The translations under genes were made by a program, and so were the position numbers. Below are positions 54,635 to 63,629 of a DNA stretch of 64,000 nucleotides, one piece after another. The stretch comes from Mesorhizobium sp. B2-3-12 (GTDB taxonomy: Bacteria; Pseudomonadota; Alphaproteobacteria; Rhizobiales; Rhizobiaceae). The notes below the pieces were generated by a model, which was given only the letters and a program-made list of their open reading frames with translations, did no database searches and was not told the DNA's origin. The number at the start of each line of letters is the position of its first letter. Positions within the stretch are counted from its first letter, which is position 1. The DNA lies in contig NZ_VFVR01000005.1 of NCBI RefSeq assembly GCF_006442205.1, forward strand, positions 124,001 to 188,000, read 5' to 3'.

Positions 54635-55446
54635 TTCCTCGCTCCTACTTCGGAGACTTCGCCCGACTTGATCAGCCTCACCGTTCCCCGGCGGCCATTG
54701 CCGGAAACGAGATAGTCGGCCTCGCCCACATTCTTTTCCTGGGTGTCCGTGATCGCCCGCAGCGCCAGCGTCAGGCGATCCGCCATCTGCTGGGCAACGG
54801 TGATGATCTCCGCCTGCTTGGGCGTCAGCTCCAGCGTGGCGGTCTGGCCCACCCTGGTCTTCTTGCCTTCCTCGTCTTCCTGGATGGTCTGGTCGATTGC
54901 CAGGACGCGGATATTCTTCAGGATGGTCTCGGTGCTGAAGCCGCCGCCGCCGCTGCTGGCATCGGCCCTGCGGGTCATGATGACGTCGACGAAATCGTTT
55001 GGAAGGATGAAGCCGCCGGCCGAGGTGTCCGCCGATATTGTCGTTGCGACCGCCCGCATGCCCGAAGGCAGGATGGACGACATGAAGCTTTGTCCCTCTC
55101 CGATCAGCTTGGAGCGCCGGACAGGCTCGCCCGCGTACATCGCCACGCGGGCGACCGACCCCTTCAGTTTCTCCAAAGCGTCGGGAGCGGTGGCCTTGGT
55201 GATGAAATTCGCGTTGATGCCGTCAGCCGGCCAGGATTGCCAGGCGATGTTGTTCTCGAGTGCGGTGCCCATCGCGACATCGCCCGAGAGCACGAGCACG
55301 TCCTGCAAGGCCACGGCGGGGGCTTGGGGTCCGGAATCGACGACGATCTGTGGCGGCGGGGCGGCGACCATGTTCTTCGCCACATAGCCAGCACCACCCG
55401 CCGCGGCCACCGCCACGCTCAGAATAATCAATCGGGATGCTGGCAT
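54631..55446 (-). CDS. cpaB: CpaB/RcpC, periplasmic pilus assembly protein
   Basis: 271 residues. An N-terminal membrane helix (RLIILSVAVAAAGGAGYVA) is followed by an SAF domain (VLVLSGDVAMGTALENNIAWQSWP, GEPVRRSKLI) and the CpaB family core (MRAVATTISADTSAGGFILPNDFVDVIMTR, ELTPKQAEIITVAQQMADRLTLALR). The start MPASRL at 55446 suits the membrane helix. It is the first gene of the seven-gene unit cpaB-C-D-E-F-tadB-tadC. Confidence 0.92.
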   Translation of the reverse strand: MPASRLIILSVAVAAAGGAGYVAKNMVAAPPPQIVVDSGPQAPAVALQDVLVLSGDVAMGTALENNIAWQSWPADGINANFITKATAPDALEKLKGSVARVAMYAGEPVRRSKLIGEGQSFMSSILPSGMRAVATTISADTSAGGFILPNDFVDVIMTRRADASSGGGGFSTETILKNIRVLAIDQTIQEDEEGKKTRVGQTATLELTPKQAEIITVAQQMADRLTLALRAITDTQEKNVGEADYLVSGNGRRGTVRLIKSGEVSEVGARK

Positions 55447-55542
55447 CTGTCCGAACCCTCGCCCTTGGCAAACCACGTAGCCAAGCCGGACTTTGCAGCG
55501 GCAATCGTCAAAACAAGGTTAATGTAATGCTTACGATCGTGA

Positions 55543-55558
55543 TTAATTTAAGGTTTAC
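55543..55558. promoter_or_regulatory. AT-rich promoter region before cpaB, with a weak CtrA-like motif
   Basis: The cpaB-cpaA gap (55447-55652) contains a strongly AT-rich stretch at 55510-55570. TTAA-N7-TTTAC (55543-55558) is one base away from the CtrA pattern, and more TTAA tetramers lie at 55519 and 55548. The operon promoter is probably here, but I cannot place -35 and -10 elements. Confidence 0.3.
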
Positions 55559-55652
55559 ATAAATTAGAACGATCGATCGACGATGGCGTCAAAACGTCTG
55601 TCCGGCTCCTTTCGAGGCCGGGCACGTCGATGGATAGCGGATAGTAGTCGTG

Positions 55653-56171
55653 TCAGCTTGCCAGCCTTGCCAGCGCCCACACCATCAGAGGGGAATCGGG
55701 GTAGGTCAGCAGCCCACCCAGACCGAGCGCGATCCCATAGGGAACACCGGCTGACTCTTCCGCGAAATAGCGCAGGAATGGATTGCGTCCGGTGAAAAGC
55801 GCCAGCGGCGATTTCCGGTAAAGCAGGATCGCGATTGTCAGGAGGCCGCCGATGAGCGTCGAGATGACAAGATATTGGACGAGATGCACGTTAAGGCCCA
55901 TCCATACGGCGGTCGCGGCCAGCAGCTTGGCGTCGCCACCGCCCATGCCACCCAGGGCAAACAGCCCGAACGTCACGGCCAGGACGATGGCGCCGGCGGC
56001 AAAATGTCCGCCATAGGCCGCCCACTCCATGCCCGTCAGCGGCGCCACCAGCGCGAAGACGACGACAAGCAACACCGACACGCGATTGGCGATCGTCATC
56101 GACAGCATGTCGGAGATCGCCGCAAACAGCATGCAGAAAGGGAAGACGACGAAGATCAGGGCTTCAAGCAT
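55653..56171 (-). CDS. cpaA: CpaA/TadV prepilin peptidase
   Basis: 172-residue membrane aspartic protease (A24) that cuts and may methylate Flp pilin. The first catalytic Asp is in FAAISDMLSMTIANRVS (about residue 21). The second is in GMGGGDAKLLAATAVWMG, the GxGD motif, near residue 78. Five or six membrane helices are visible. It lies between the pilin gene and the cpaB operon on the same strand, with its own gaps on both sides. Confidence 0.92.
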   Translation of the reverse strand: MLEALIFVVFPFCMLFAAISDMLSMTIANRVSVLLVVVFALVAPLTGMEWAAYGGHFAAGAIVLAVTFGLFALGGMGGGDAKLLAATAVWMGLNVHLVQYLVISTLIGGLLTIAILLYRKSPLALFTGRNPFLRYFAEESAGVPYGIALGLGGLLTYPDSPLMVWALARLAS

Positions 56172-56299
56172 CGGCGATAGTTTCCGAATTCCTCGGCATC
56201 CAACCTAGGCTGGCGCGATTAACGATTGATGAGGGGGTCGCGAAAAGCCAACAGTTTTTTGCGGCGCCACGACATGCCGGCATAGACGGCGCCAACATA

Positions 56300-56329
56300 A
56301 ACAGGGGCCGCTACATGGCGGCCCCTGTT
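56300..56329 (-). terminator. Terminator-like hairpin after the pilin gene
   Basis: AACAGGGGCCGC and GCGGCCCCTGTT form a perfect twelve-base-pair stem with a six-base loop, 33 bases beyond the pilin stop codon. On the minus strand it is followed by TATGTTGG rather than a full T run. It could limit read-through into cpaA and stabilise an abundant pilin mRNA. Confidence 0.65.
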
Positions 56330-56362
56330 CAAACGCGATTGAAGCGATCAGCAATAGGCAGA

Positions 56363-56539
56363 TCAGCTGCCAGAGCTATTCAAGCTGTTGGCGATAACAA
56401 CGAACCTGTTGTTGATGGCATTGCCGAGCAAGCCGGCGCCGGTGATGATGGCGAGCGCGATGAGAGCGGCGATCAGACCATATTCGATAGCGGTCGCGCC
56501 GGATTCGTCCTTCACGAAGCGTGCAAAAAGATTAGACAT
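56363..56539 (-). CDS. pilA: Flp-type pilin
   Basis: 58-residue major pilin. The short leader MSNLFARFVKDESG is cut after G14 by CpaA. The mature part begins ATAIEYGLIAALIALAII, with the conserved Glu and Tyr at mature positions 5 and 6. A hydrophobic spine and a short tail NNRFVVIANSLNSSGS follow. AGGAG lies eight bases before the ATG at 56539. It is the only pilin gene seen in the locus. Confidence 0.93.
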   Translation of the reverse strand: MSNLFARFVKDESGATAIEYGLIAALIALAIITGAGLLGNAINNRFVVIANSLNSSGS

Positions 56540-56685
56540 TCGAGAGCTCCTACTCCACGTGTTACAGCACTTCCGTCAACTTCTGCGATGGTTGATCGGA
56601 TGCTGCCAACCTAGGGAGAAGCTCTTTCGATCGGCTTAATAAACAGCCTTACCGATTCCTTTCCCGGCTCGAACCGAGTGCGTGG

Positions 56686-56711
56686 TTAACTCCACACTAA
56701 GCGCTGGCTAA
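56686..56711 (-). promoter_or_regulatory. Tandem CtrA-like half-sites upstream of pilA
   Basis: On the minus strand, TTAG-N7-TTAG-N7-TTAACC (56711-56686) gives three half-sites each spaced by exactly seven bases, close to TTAA-N7-TTAA. It lies about 150 bases before the pilin start. A GANTC site (56654-56658) lies between. The pilA gap (56540-56897) holds these sites and the divergent leader of the next gene and nothing else recognised. Confidence 0.55.
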
Positions 56712-56897
56712 CATGCTTTATCACAAGTCAATGCCGCAAACGGCAAGGGCTTGGGTACGCTTGCCACACCTGCTCGGATCCGCTCATGCGGGCAGCCTTG
56801 CCGGCCGCTATACCGGGCGCCGGCGAGCCGACTTAACCGTTGGTTCACCAATCTCGTTCATGTTCCGTTGAACAGTCCGCTTGCGTGGAGCGCCTTG

Positions 56898-57320
56898 ATG
56901 GCCGTGCCGAGATCCTCAATCCTGATAGCCGCGCTTCTTGGCGCCGCCAGCTTGATCACGCCCGCCAGGGCTGGCGCCGACATCGAGGTCACGATGAATC
57001 AAGCCAAGATCGTGAAACTGTCGCGCGCCGCCGACACGATCGTCGTGGGCAACCCGGCAATCGCCGACGCTTCCGTCCAAGATGCCTCGACGATCGTGCT
57101 CACCGGCAAGGGTTTTGGTGTCACCAATCTCGTCGTTCTCGACCAGGAGGGTAGCCCGATCGTCGACGCACAGGTTACCGTGGTCCGCCAGGCAGCCTCG
57201 TCGGTTCGCATTTACCGGCGCGCGGATGTCCAGACCATGTCGTGCACGCCCTATTGCGAAAGCTCCTATAAGAGCGACGCGGAGAAATCGTCCGAAGCCG
57301 AGATGAGCGTCAGCAAATAG
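56898..57320 (+). CDS. Periplasmic pilus-assembly N-terminal-domain protein
   Basis: 140 residues. A signal peptide (SSILIAALLGAASLITPARA) is followed by the same N-terminal domain that begins CpaC: DIEVTMNQAKIVKLSRAADTIVVGNPAIADASVQDASTIVLTGKGFGVTNLVVLDQEG. It lacks any secretin core and ends in a short polar tail with two cysteines (CTPYC). It may act with the CpaC pore or the pilus base. The start at 56898 places the signal peptide at the N-terminus. It is divergent from pilA and precedes two TadE-like genes. Confidence 0.82.
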   Translation: MAVPRSSILIAALLGAASLITPARAGADIEVTMNQAKIVKLSRAADTIVVGNPAIADASVQDASTIVLTGKGFGVTNLVVLDQEGSPIVDAQVTVVRQAASSVRIYRRADVQTMSCTPYCESSYKSDAEKSSEAEMSVSK

Positions 57321-57460
57321 GCGGCACCGGAGCGCGCCATCGCCCCCGGTTACCGCCGGGTTAAGACACCCGCGCCGACTTTAACGATCATTCAAACCGG
57401 ACCTCAATTGGTTTGCGGTAGTGCATCTGTCAGCACCGTCCAGGATGGCAGGAACATCGC

Positions 57461-58042
57461 ATGAGCATGGAATTCGGCTCGACAGATCAGTGCAAGGTGG
57501 AGCGCGCCAGGTCTTTCAGACGCTTCGTGCGCGACCGGCGCGGCGCCACGGCGCTGGAGTTCGCGCTGCTCGCGATGCCGTTCGCGCTTCTCGTATTCGC
57601 CATCCTCGAGAGCTGCATCTCGTTTGCCAGCCAGGAGGTGATGGCCAACATCACCGACGATGTCGCGCGGCGGCTGCGCACCGGGCAGTTGACGGCAACC
57701 GACGTCGCCGGAGACAATTTGAAGAACATGATCTGCAACAAGCTGGAAATCATCGTCTCCCAGGATTGTCCCAATCAGTTGAGCGTCGATCTTCGCCAAT
57801 ACACGACATTCGCCGACGCCGCCCTGGCCGGCTTCAGGATTCAGGGGGGTAACATCCAGCTGACGAAGAGCGGCTCCGATGTTCCCTTTGCCGTCACGTG
57901 GGGTGCGGCGGAGTCGAGGAACATGCTGAGGGTTTTCTACAAATGGCCCATCATGACCAACCTGATGGCGCAGTCGATGGGAGGCAACAAGACCCTGCAT
58001 TTCGCTTCGGTGACCTGGCAGAACGAGCCGTTCGACAATTGA
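57461..58042 (+). CDS. TadE-like pseudopilin
   Basis: 193 residues. A basic leader (RSFRRFVRDRRG) is followed by ATALEFALLAMPFALLVFAILE, the TadE motif with a prepilin-type cut after RRG and Glu at mature position 5. A globular periplasmic part with two cysteines (CNKLEIIVSQDCPNQ) completes it. TadE-like minor pseudopilins are processed by CpaA and needed for pilus assembly. ATG codons at 57461 and 57467 are both usable. It is 34 bases before the next TadE-like gene. Confidence 0.87.
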   Translation: MSMEFGSTDQCKVERARSFRRFVRDRRGATALEFALLAMPFALLVFAILESCISFASQEVMANITDDVARRLRTGQLTATDVAGDNLKNMICNKLEIIVSQDCPNQLSVDLRQYTTFADAALAGFRIQGGNIQLTKSGSDVPFAVTWGAAESRNMLRVFYKWPIMTNLMAQSMGGNKTLHFASVTWQNEPFDN

Positions 58043-58076
58043 AATCATCACGGAAGCAACAACAAGAAAAAAGGCA

Positions 58077-58706
58077 ATGAGCATGATGCGTGCGGGGGCA
58101 CATCTGGGAACTGCAGGGCTCTGGGGCAGATCAGTCCGGTTCTGGTCCAATCGCCGTGGTGTCGCGGCGGTCGAGTTCGCGCTCATAGCGCCGATCCTGC
58201 TGATCATGTATTTCATGACCATGGAGGCCTCACAGGCCATCGAGACGAGCAAGAAGGTCAGCCGCATCGGCAGCATGGTCGCCGATCTCGTCACGCAACA
58301 GCCGACCATCGCCAAGGCGGACCTCGATGCCATCATGAAGATCGGCACGTTGACCCTTCAACCCTATAGCCGCTCGGTGCCGGACATCACCATCACGGCC
58401 ATACAGATCACCACCGATGCCACGCCAAAGGTGAACGTGGTGTGGTCGCGCAAGGTGGTCAACGGCACCTACAGCGTCGGAGCCACCGCCGGCACCGCAA
58501 CCACGGTTCCGACAGCGCTCAAGGTTGCCGGGACATTCCTCGTCCGCGTCGACAGCACCCTGGCCTACAAGCCGATCGTCAGCTGGACGACCGACAGTCA
58601 ACAGAAGCTCGGGTTTGTCGAGACGCTCGCCAAAGGCATGACAATGAGCGAAACCTATTACCTGCGTCCCCGCAGAAGCGTCACGATCCCTTGCAGCGAC
58701 TGCTGA
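58077..58706 (+). CDS. Second TadE/TadF-like pseudopilin
   Basis: 209 residues. The leader SVRFWSNRRG is followed by VAAVEFALIAPILLIMYFMTMEASQ, again a prepilin-type site with Glu at mature position 5. The rest is a beta-rich periplasmic domain with a CSDC end. It is the partner of the preceding TadE-like gene. No von Willebrand-domain TadG gene is found after it; the next gene, on the other strand, starts a different group. Confidence 0.87.
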   Translation: MSMMRAGAHLGTAGLWGRSVRFWSNRRGVAAVEFALIAPILLIMYFMTMEASQAIETSKKVSRIGSMVADLVTQQPTIAKADLDAIMKIGTLTLQPYSRSVPDITITAIQITTDATPKVNVVWSRKVVNGTYSVGATAGTATTVPTALKVAGTFLVRVDSTLAYKPIVSWTTDSQQKLGFVETLAKGMTMSETYYLRPRRSVTIPCSDC

Positions 58707-58711
58707 AGGAC

Positions 58712-59635
58712 TTATTGCCGCCCACCCTCGACCGACACCATCCGCACGACGGCCTCCGCCGCCGCGTAGTCCTTGGGAACCACGGGCATGAAGCCGCCGC
58801 CATGCTTCGATTCCAGAAGGTCGTAGATATCCGGCATCGTCGATTTGAGGTTGGTGAGGAACACGGTCAGCCGGCGCTTGGCTTCCGGATCGAGATCGCT
58901 GCGCACCGCGTGGGGACCGTATCTCAGCAGACCCGACATCCACACGACCTGAAGCGCCGACGCCGAAAGGCCTGATGCCTCGAGCCTTGCCTGGGTGCCC
59001 CCGGGCAGCCGCGGCTGGCCGTCGGCCGCTGCCTTCACCCAGCCGAACATGGCGTCGGCCCCACCGTTGATGAGCATGGTTTCGGCCGCCGATGCCGATG
59101 GGGCATGGACCAGAAACGGTGCATCCTCCGCGATTCCGACGTGTTCGGCGGCCAACCCGGCCAAGGGCAGAAGCGAACCGCCGACGCTGTCCGGCGGCGC
59201 CATGGCGATCCGGCGGGTCTCGATGTCAGCCAGGCGGGGCAGTTTGCCGTCCCTGGTCAGCAATACGGAGCGAATACCGGCCGCGCCGTCGGCATCGACC
59301 GGAGCCACGAGCGGCTCGATGCATCCGCAGCGTTGCAATGCCGTGGCGTAGGCGGTCGCCGAATAGATGGCGTATTCGATCCGCGCATTGGCCTGTCCCT
59401 CGATGAGTGCCGCGTAGTCGCGGGCTACGACGAATTCGACCTTCATGCCGAGCGCATTGGTAAAGGCCTGGGTCAATACGGCCAGCCCCGGAACGGTGTT
59501 GCCCGCGCCGGGCTCGGCGACGATGCCGATGCGAAATGTGCCGATGTCATCGCGCCAGTCCGCCCAGGCCGGTCCACACCAGAACGCGCCGGTCAAAGCC
59601 ATGACGGCAGTCCACGCCTTGAGCGAAGCTTTCAT
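58712..59635 (-). CDS. PhnD/SsuA-like periplasmic binding protein
   Basis: 307 residues. A signal peptide ([18 protein letters not shown]) is followed by a PhnD-type binding fold: [66 protein letters not shown]. The core matches phosphonate or phosphite binding proteins, but no transporter genes are adjacent. The frame extends far upstream through the deoB antisense, so the ATG at 59635 with its signal peptide is taken. It is convergent with the TadE-like gene, five bases apart. Confidence 0.83.
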   Translation of the reverse strand: MKASLKAWTAVMALTGAFWCGPAWADWRDDIGTFRIGIVAEPGAGNTVPGLAVLTQAFTNALGMKVEFVVARDYAALIEGQANARIEYAIYSATAYATALQRCGCIEPLVAPVDADGAAGIRSVLLTRDGKLPRLADIETRRIAMAPPDSVGGSLLPLAGLAAEHVGIAEDAPFLVHAPSASAAETMLINGGADAMFGWVKAAADGQPRLPGGTQARLEASGLSASALQVVWMSGLLRYGPHAVRSDLDPEAKRRLTVFLTNLKSTMPDIYDLLESKHGGGFMPVVPKDYAAAEAVVRMVSVEGGRQ

Positions 59636-59788
59636 GACAGGATCGCCTTGCCCTTTGTTTCGCCCCTGGCCATGCCCAACTCGTCGCGACCCTTGATCCT
59701 TGTGCCTGTACCGCCGTTTGGTTTCCGAATTGCCAAGGCCGCCGTGGAACCCTATGTCTGGGCGTCCACACTGGCAACAAATGACCCG

Positions 59789-61030
59789 ATGGCGCGTGCT
59801 TTTCTCTTTGTCCTGGATTCCTTCGGCATAGGCGGCGCGGCCGACGCCGAACGCTATGGCGACGCCGGCGCCAACACGCTGGCGCACATCGCCGAAGCTT
59901 GCGCGGAAGGGCGCGCGGATCGCGAAGGGCTTCGTCAAGGACCACTGTTCGTCCCCCACATGGCATCGCTGGGACTTGGCAAGGCGGCCGAGACGGCGAC
60001 AGGACTGGGTTTTACGCATTTCGGGACGGACCTGCTCGCCAATGCATTCCATGGCGCGGCGCAGGAGATTTCGAGCGGCAAGGACACGCCTTCCGGCCAC
60101 TGGGAGATCGCAGGCCTGCCGGTACGCTTCGACTGGGGTTACTTCCCGGACACAGTTCCCGCCTTCCCGGCCGACCTGACCGAGGCGATCATCCGCGAGG
60201 GCAAGGTGCCGGGCATCCTCGGCAATTGCCATGCGCCGGGTACCGAGATCATCGAGCGGTTCGGCGAGGAACACATCCGCACCGGCAAGCCGATTTGCTA
60301 CACGTCGGTCGATTCCGTCCTGCAAATCGCGGCGCATGAGGCCCATTTCGGCCTGGAGCGGCTCTATGAATTCTGCCAGGTGGTGCGCCGGCTGGTCGAC
60401 CCATTGAGGATCGGACGGGTGATCGCGCGTCCGTTCGTCGGCGAGACATCGGCCACCTTCGAGCGGACCTACAACCGCCGCGACTATGCCGTGCCGCCAC
60501 CCGAGCCGACATTGCTCGACCGGCTGACGGGGCGCGGCAGCCGCGTCATCGCCGTCGGCAAGATCGGCGACATCTTCGCCCATCGCGGAATTTCGCAAGT
60601 GCGCAAGGCCCCAGGCAACATGGCCATGTTCGACCAGGCACTCGTTGCGATGGACGAGGCCGAGGACGGTGATCTCGTCTTTGCCAATTTCGTCGATTTC
60701 GACACCGAATTCGGCCATCGCCGCGACGTCGCCGGCTATGCCGCCGCGCTCGAGGCCTTCGACCGGAGGCTGCCCGAGGCGTTCGCGAAGCTGAAGCAGG
60801 GCGATCTTCTCATCCTGACCGCCGATCACGGCAATGATCCGACCTGGCGCGGCACCGATCATACGCGCGAACGCATTCCGGTGATCGGCACCGGGCCCGG
60901 CCTCAAAGGCGGCGACATAGGGCTGAGGGCGACATTCGCCGATATCGGCGAGACCGTTGCCGAGCACCTCTCGCTGGCGCGCGGCCGCAACGGCACGTCC
61001 TTCCATGCGACGATCGGCGGCCATGCCTGA
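59789..61030 (+). CDS. deoB: Phosphopentomutase
   Basis: 413-residue alkaline-phosphatase superfamily enzyme that interconverts ribose-1- and ribose-5-phosphate in nucleoside salvage. D10 in [15 protein letters not shown] binds metal. The phospho-acceptor is T100 in [14 protein letters not shown]. The C-terminal metal motifs are [12 protein letters not shown] and [22 protein letters not shown]. The ATG at 59789 gives the family N-terminus; the open frame upstream belongs to the antisense of the binding protein. Its stop overlaps mutM by eight bases. Confidence 0.94.
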   Translation: MARAFLFVLDSFGIGGAADAERYGDAGANTLAHIAEACAEGRADREGLRQGPLFVPHMASLGLGKAAETATGLGFTHFGTDLLANAFHGAAQEISSGKDTPSGHWEIAGLPVRFDWGYFPDTVPAFPADLTEAIIREGKVPGILGNCHAPGTEIIERFGEEHIRTGKPICYTSVDSVLQIAAHEAHFGLERLYEFCQVVRRLVDPLRIGRVIARPFVGETSATFERTYNRRDYAVPPPEPTLLDRLTGRGSRVIAVGKIGDIFAHRGISQVRKAPGNMAMFDQALVAMDEAEDGDLVFANFVDFDTEFGHRRDVAGYAAALEAFDRRLPEAFAKLKQGDLLILTADHGNDPTWRGTDHTRERIPVIGTGPGLKGGDIGLRATFADIGETVAEHLSLARGRNGTSFHATIGGHA

Positions 61031-61913
61031 ACTGCCCGAAGTGGAAACCGTCCGGCGCGGCCTGCAACCGGTCCTGGAAGGTGCCCATCTGGCCAAGGTC
61101 GAGATGAGACGGCCGGATCTGCGCTTCCCCTTCCCCGAACGGTTTTCGGAGCAACTGACGGGCAGGACGATCACGGCGCTTGGCCGCCGGGCCAAATATC
61201 TGACCATGCATACGCAGGATGGTCCGGTGCTGATCTGCCATCTCGGCATGTCGGGCTCGTTTCGCATCGACACCGGCGACGACAGCGAAACACCGGGCGT
61301 GTTCCACCATGAGCGCTCGAAGAGCGCGGCGCACGATCATGTCGTGTTCCACGTCGTTTCCGCGACGGGCGCGCGGTCCCGCGTCATCTTCAACGACCCG
61401 CGCCGCTTCGGTTTCATGCTGTTTGCGCAAGAGCCGCCGGAAACGCATCCGATGCTCGCCGGCCTGGGCGTCGAGCCCACCGGCAATGTGCTGGACGGCA
61501 CTCTGCTTGCCTCGCTGCTGAAAGGCCGCAGATCGCCGCTCAAGGCAGCACTTCTCGACCAGAGGCTGATCGCCGGCCTGGGCAATATATATGTCTCGGA
61601 GGCGCTCTGGCGTGCCAGCCTGTCACCGCTGCGCGAGGCAGGCACCATCGCCAGGCCAGGCAAGAAGGCCAGGGAGCAAAGCGAACGTCTCGCCTCGGCG
61701 ATCCGCTCGGTCATTGCGGATGCCATAGCTGCCGGCGGGTCTTCGCTGCGCGACTATGTGCACACCGACGGATCGCTGGGTTATTTCCAGCATTCCTTCG
61801 CCGTCTACGACCGCGAGGGTGAGCCTTGCCCAAAGCCCGGCTGCGGCGGCCATGTCGAGCGCATCGTGCAGAGCGGACGCTCGACCTTCTATTGCCGGAC
61901 GTGTCAGAGCTGA
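61023..61913 (+). CDS. mutM: Formamidopyrimidine-DNA glycosylase (Fpg)
   Basis: 296-residue base-excision repair enzyme for 8-oxoguanine and ring-opened purines. The catalytic N-terminal Pro and Glu are in [14 protein letters not shown]. The lysine of RRAKYLTM, the H2TH region ([22 protein letters not shown]) and the C-terminal zinc finger CPKPGC...[10 protein letters not shown] are intact. The start overlaps deoB, so the two are probably translated together. An unusual variant is [16 protein letters not shown] in the middle, a family-typical insertion. Confidence 0.95.
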   Translation: MPELPEVETVRRGLQPVLEGAHLAKVEMRRPDLRFPFPERFSEQLTGRTITALGRRAKYLTMHTQDGPVLICHLGMSGSFRIDTGDDSETPGVFHHERSKSAAHDHVVFHVVSATGARSRVIFNDPRRFGFMLFAQEPPETHPMLAGLGVEPTGNVLDGTLLASLLKGRRSPLKAALLDQRLIAGLGNIYVSEALWRASLSPLREAGTIARPGKKAREQSERLASAIRSVIADAIAAGGSSLRDYVHTDGSLGYFQHSFAVYDREGEPCPKPGCGGHVERIVQSGRSTFYCRTCQS

Positions 61914-61946
61914 GCTAGACCGGGGTCGAGCAAGGAGAAGCAGCCA

Positions 61947-62720
61947 ATGGCCTATGAGACGATCATCACCGAGAGGCGCGGCAAGGTCGGCCTCGTCACG
62001 CTGAACCGGCCAAAGGCGCTCAACGCCCTCAATTCGCGGGTGATGGCCGAGGTGGTGGCGGCGGCGAAGGATTTCAGCGACGACGCCGGCATCGGCGCGA
62101 TGGTCATCACCGGCTCCGATAAGGCTTTCGCCGCCGGCGCCGATATCAAGGAGATGCAGGCAATCTCCTATGTGGACGCCTATGTGCAGGACTTCTTCGT
62201 CGGTTGGGAAGAACTGACGCGGACCCGAAAGCCTGTCATCGCGGCGGTAGCCGGTTATGCGCTCGGCGGCGGCTGCGAACTCGCCATGATGTGCGATTTC
62301 ATCATTGCCGCCGACACGGCCAAATTCGGCCAGCCCGAGATCACGCTCGGCGTCATTCCCGGCATGGGCGGGTCGCAACGCCTGACCCGGTTCGTCGGCA
62401 AATCGAAGGCGATGGACATGTGCCTGACCGGACGGATGATGGATGCCGCCGAAGCCGAACGTTCGGGCCTGGTATCGCGTGTCGTGCCTGCCGGCGAACT
62501 GATCGAGGAGGCCGTCAAGGCGGCGACCAGGATCGCCGACTTCTCGCTGCCCTCGGTGATGATGACCAAGGAAGCGGTCAACCGGGCCTATGAGACGACG
62601 CTGTCCGAGGGATTGCGCTTCGAACGGCGCCTGTTCCACTCGCTTTTCGCGCTCGAGGACCAGAAAGAAGGGATGGCGGCCTTCGCCGAAAAACGGAAGC
62701 CGAATTTCATCAACCGGTAG
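61947..62720 (+). CDS. Enoyl-CoA hydratase
   Basis: 257-residue crotonase with the full hydratase active site: oxyanion glycines in [10 protein letters not shown] and [13 protein letters not shown], catalytic E111 (GGCEL) and E131 ([15 protein letters not shown]). It hydrates 2-enoyl-CoA esters in beta-oxidation or related routes. AAGGAGAAG precedes the ATG. It contrasts with the luxI-coupled crotonase in this window, which lacks both glutamates. It lies 33 bases after mutM. Confidence 0.92.
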   Translation: MAYETIITERRGKVGLVTLNRPKALNALNSRVMAEVVAAAKDFSDDAGIGAMVITGSDKAFAAGADIKEMQAISYVDAYVQDFFVGWEELTRTRKPVIAAVAGYALGGGCELAMMCDFIIAADTAKFGQPEITLGVIPGMGGSQRLTRFVGKSKAMDMCLTGRMMDAAEAERSGLVSRVVPAGELIEEAVKAATRIADFSLPSVMMTKEAVNRAYETTLSEGLRFERRLFHSLFALEDQKEGMAAFAEKRKPNFINR

Positions 62721-62779
62721 CGCATTGCGGGCCGGCGCCCGAAACCCGTGGCGTCGGCCAAAAAGAACGCCAGGCGGCG

Positions 62780-62808
62780 TTGACGCGCCGGAAAAGCTGA
62801 ACTATAAG
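62780..62808 (+). promoter_or_regulatory. rpsT promoter
   Basis: TTGACG (62780-62785) and TATAAG (62803-62808) are separated by 17 bases, close to the housekeeping consensus. Transcription would begin near 62815, leaving a leader of about 86 bases before rpsT. Confidence 0.75.
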
Positions 62809-62821
62809 CCGCACCAACCGA

Positions 62822-62851
62822 GGCGGCCCCGTGGCTGCCCGTTTGTTTTTT
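62822..62851 (+). terminator. Terminator-like hairpin in the rpsT leader
   Basis: GGCGGC-CCCGTG-GCTGCC pairs fully with one G-U, then CG and TTTGTTTTTT. It lies between the rpsT promoter and its start codon. It may be an attenuator; ribosomal protein S20 genes are known for leader-based control in other bacteria, though by other means. Confidence 0.4.
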
Positions 62852-62900
62852 GCGCCCTGCGGCACGCCGCGTGCGCCGACCAGATCAGAAGAGAGGCATC

Positions 62901-63167
62901 ATGGCCAACACATCCTCGGCCAAAAAGGCAACGCGCAAGATCGCCCGCCGCGCGGCGATCAACAAGAACCGCCGCTCGCGCGTGCGCACCTATGTCCGCC
63001 AGGTCGAGGAGGCACTCGCCTCGGGCGACAAGGCCGCCGCGCAGGCAGCCTTCAAGGCCGCCGAGCCGGAATTGATGCGCGCCGCGACCAAAGGCGTGAT
63101 CCACAAGAACACGGCATCCCGCAAGGTGTCGCGCCTCGCCCAGCGCCTCAAGGTGCTGTCGGCCTGA
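62901..63167 (+). CDS. rpsT: Ribosomal protein S20
   Basis: 88-residue small-subunit protein with a very basic start: [20 protein letters not shown] followed by [20 protein letters not shown]. The C-terminal part reads [21 protein letters not shown]. Length and sequence are standard. GAGAGG lies before the ATG at 62901, which is preferred to 62850. It has its own promoter and a strong terminator and is followed by the region expected to precede dnaA in this group. Confidence 0.97.
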   Translation: MANTSSAKKATRKIARRAAINKNRRSRVRTYVRQVEEALASGDKAAAQAAFKAAEPELMRAATKGVIHKNTASRKVSRLAQRLKVLSA

Positions 63168-63198
63168 CATCGCCGTTCTAGACTTGTCTTCTTTGAAG

Positions 63199-63223
63199 CC
63201 CGGCCGATCGCGCCGGGTTTTTT
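63199..63223 (+). terminator. rpsT terminator
   Basis: CCCGGC-CGATCGC-GCCGGG is followed by six T, 31 bases beyond the rpsT stop. It is a canonical intrinsic terminator. Confidence 0.9.
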
Positions 63224-63402
63224 CGTTTGCCGGCAAGTACTTAAAAAGAATAGCCGCAAGCAGCTGCAAATGCAGATTCCAGACTTCGAAATGCTTTGCC
63301 GGCACATGCATGCCCGCGGATGGTCGGCACGCTTGAAAAGCGTCGCCTAAAAGAATCCCGCCCCGCATAAATAACCCATATTTTTCATATGCTTAGCGAT
63401 AG

Positions 63403-63422
63403 TCATCCACAACTTGTCCACA
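63403..63422 (+). promoter_or_regulatory. Pair of DnaA-box-like sites
   Basis: TCATCCACA (63403-63411) and TTGTCCACA (63414-63422) each differ by one base from TTATCCACA. They are in the same orientation, two bases apart, directly beside an AT-rich stretch. Confidence 0.55.
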
Positions 63423-63586
63423 ACGCGCCAAGGGGACGGGAGGACAACTGGCTGTCAAGAGAATTATTTCAGAAAATTTCGCGCCGGTCCGGCTTTTTCA
63501 TATTCGTCGGAAAAGGGTTTGAATCACAATGGCTTTGTCAAAATATGCCGCTGCGGCATGGCGCTCCAACCCGCCCGAGGTAACCA

Positions 63587-63629
63587 GATTCCTTAAAAAT
63601 TGGTTAGACGTGGCCTTGCCCTATCCACA
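63587..63629. promoter_or_regulatory. GANTC, CtrA-like box and DnaA box in tandem
   Basis: GATTC (63587-63591) is followed one base later by TTAA-N7-TTAG (63593-63607), and CTATCCACA (63621-63629) is a one-mismatch DnaA box. Three classes of cell-cycle signal fall within 43 bases. Confidence 0.5.

Noticed and set aside
59105..59788. N-terminal extension of DeoB upstream of 59789
   Set aside because: It runs antisense through the PhnD-like gene; the conserved DeoB N-terminus starts at 59789.
59636..61273. N-terminal extension of the PhnD-like protein to 853 codons
   Set aside because: The extra 546 codons are antisense to deoB and the mutM start. A proper ATG with a signal peptide lies at 59635.
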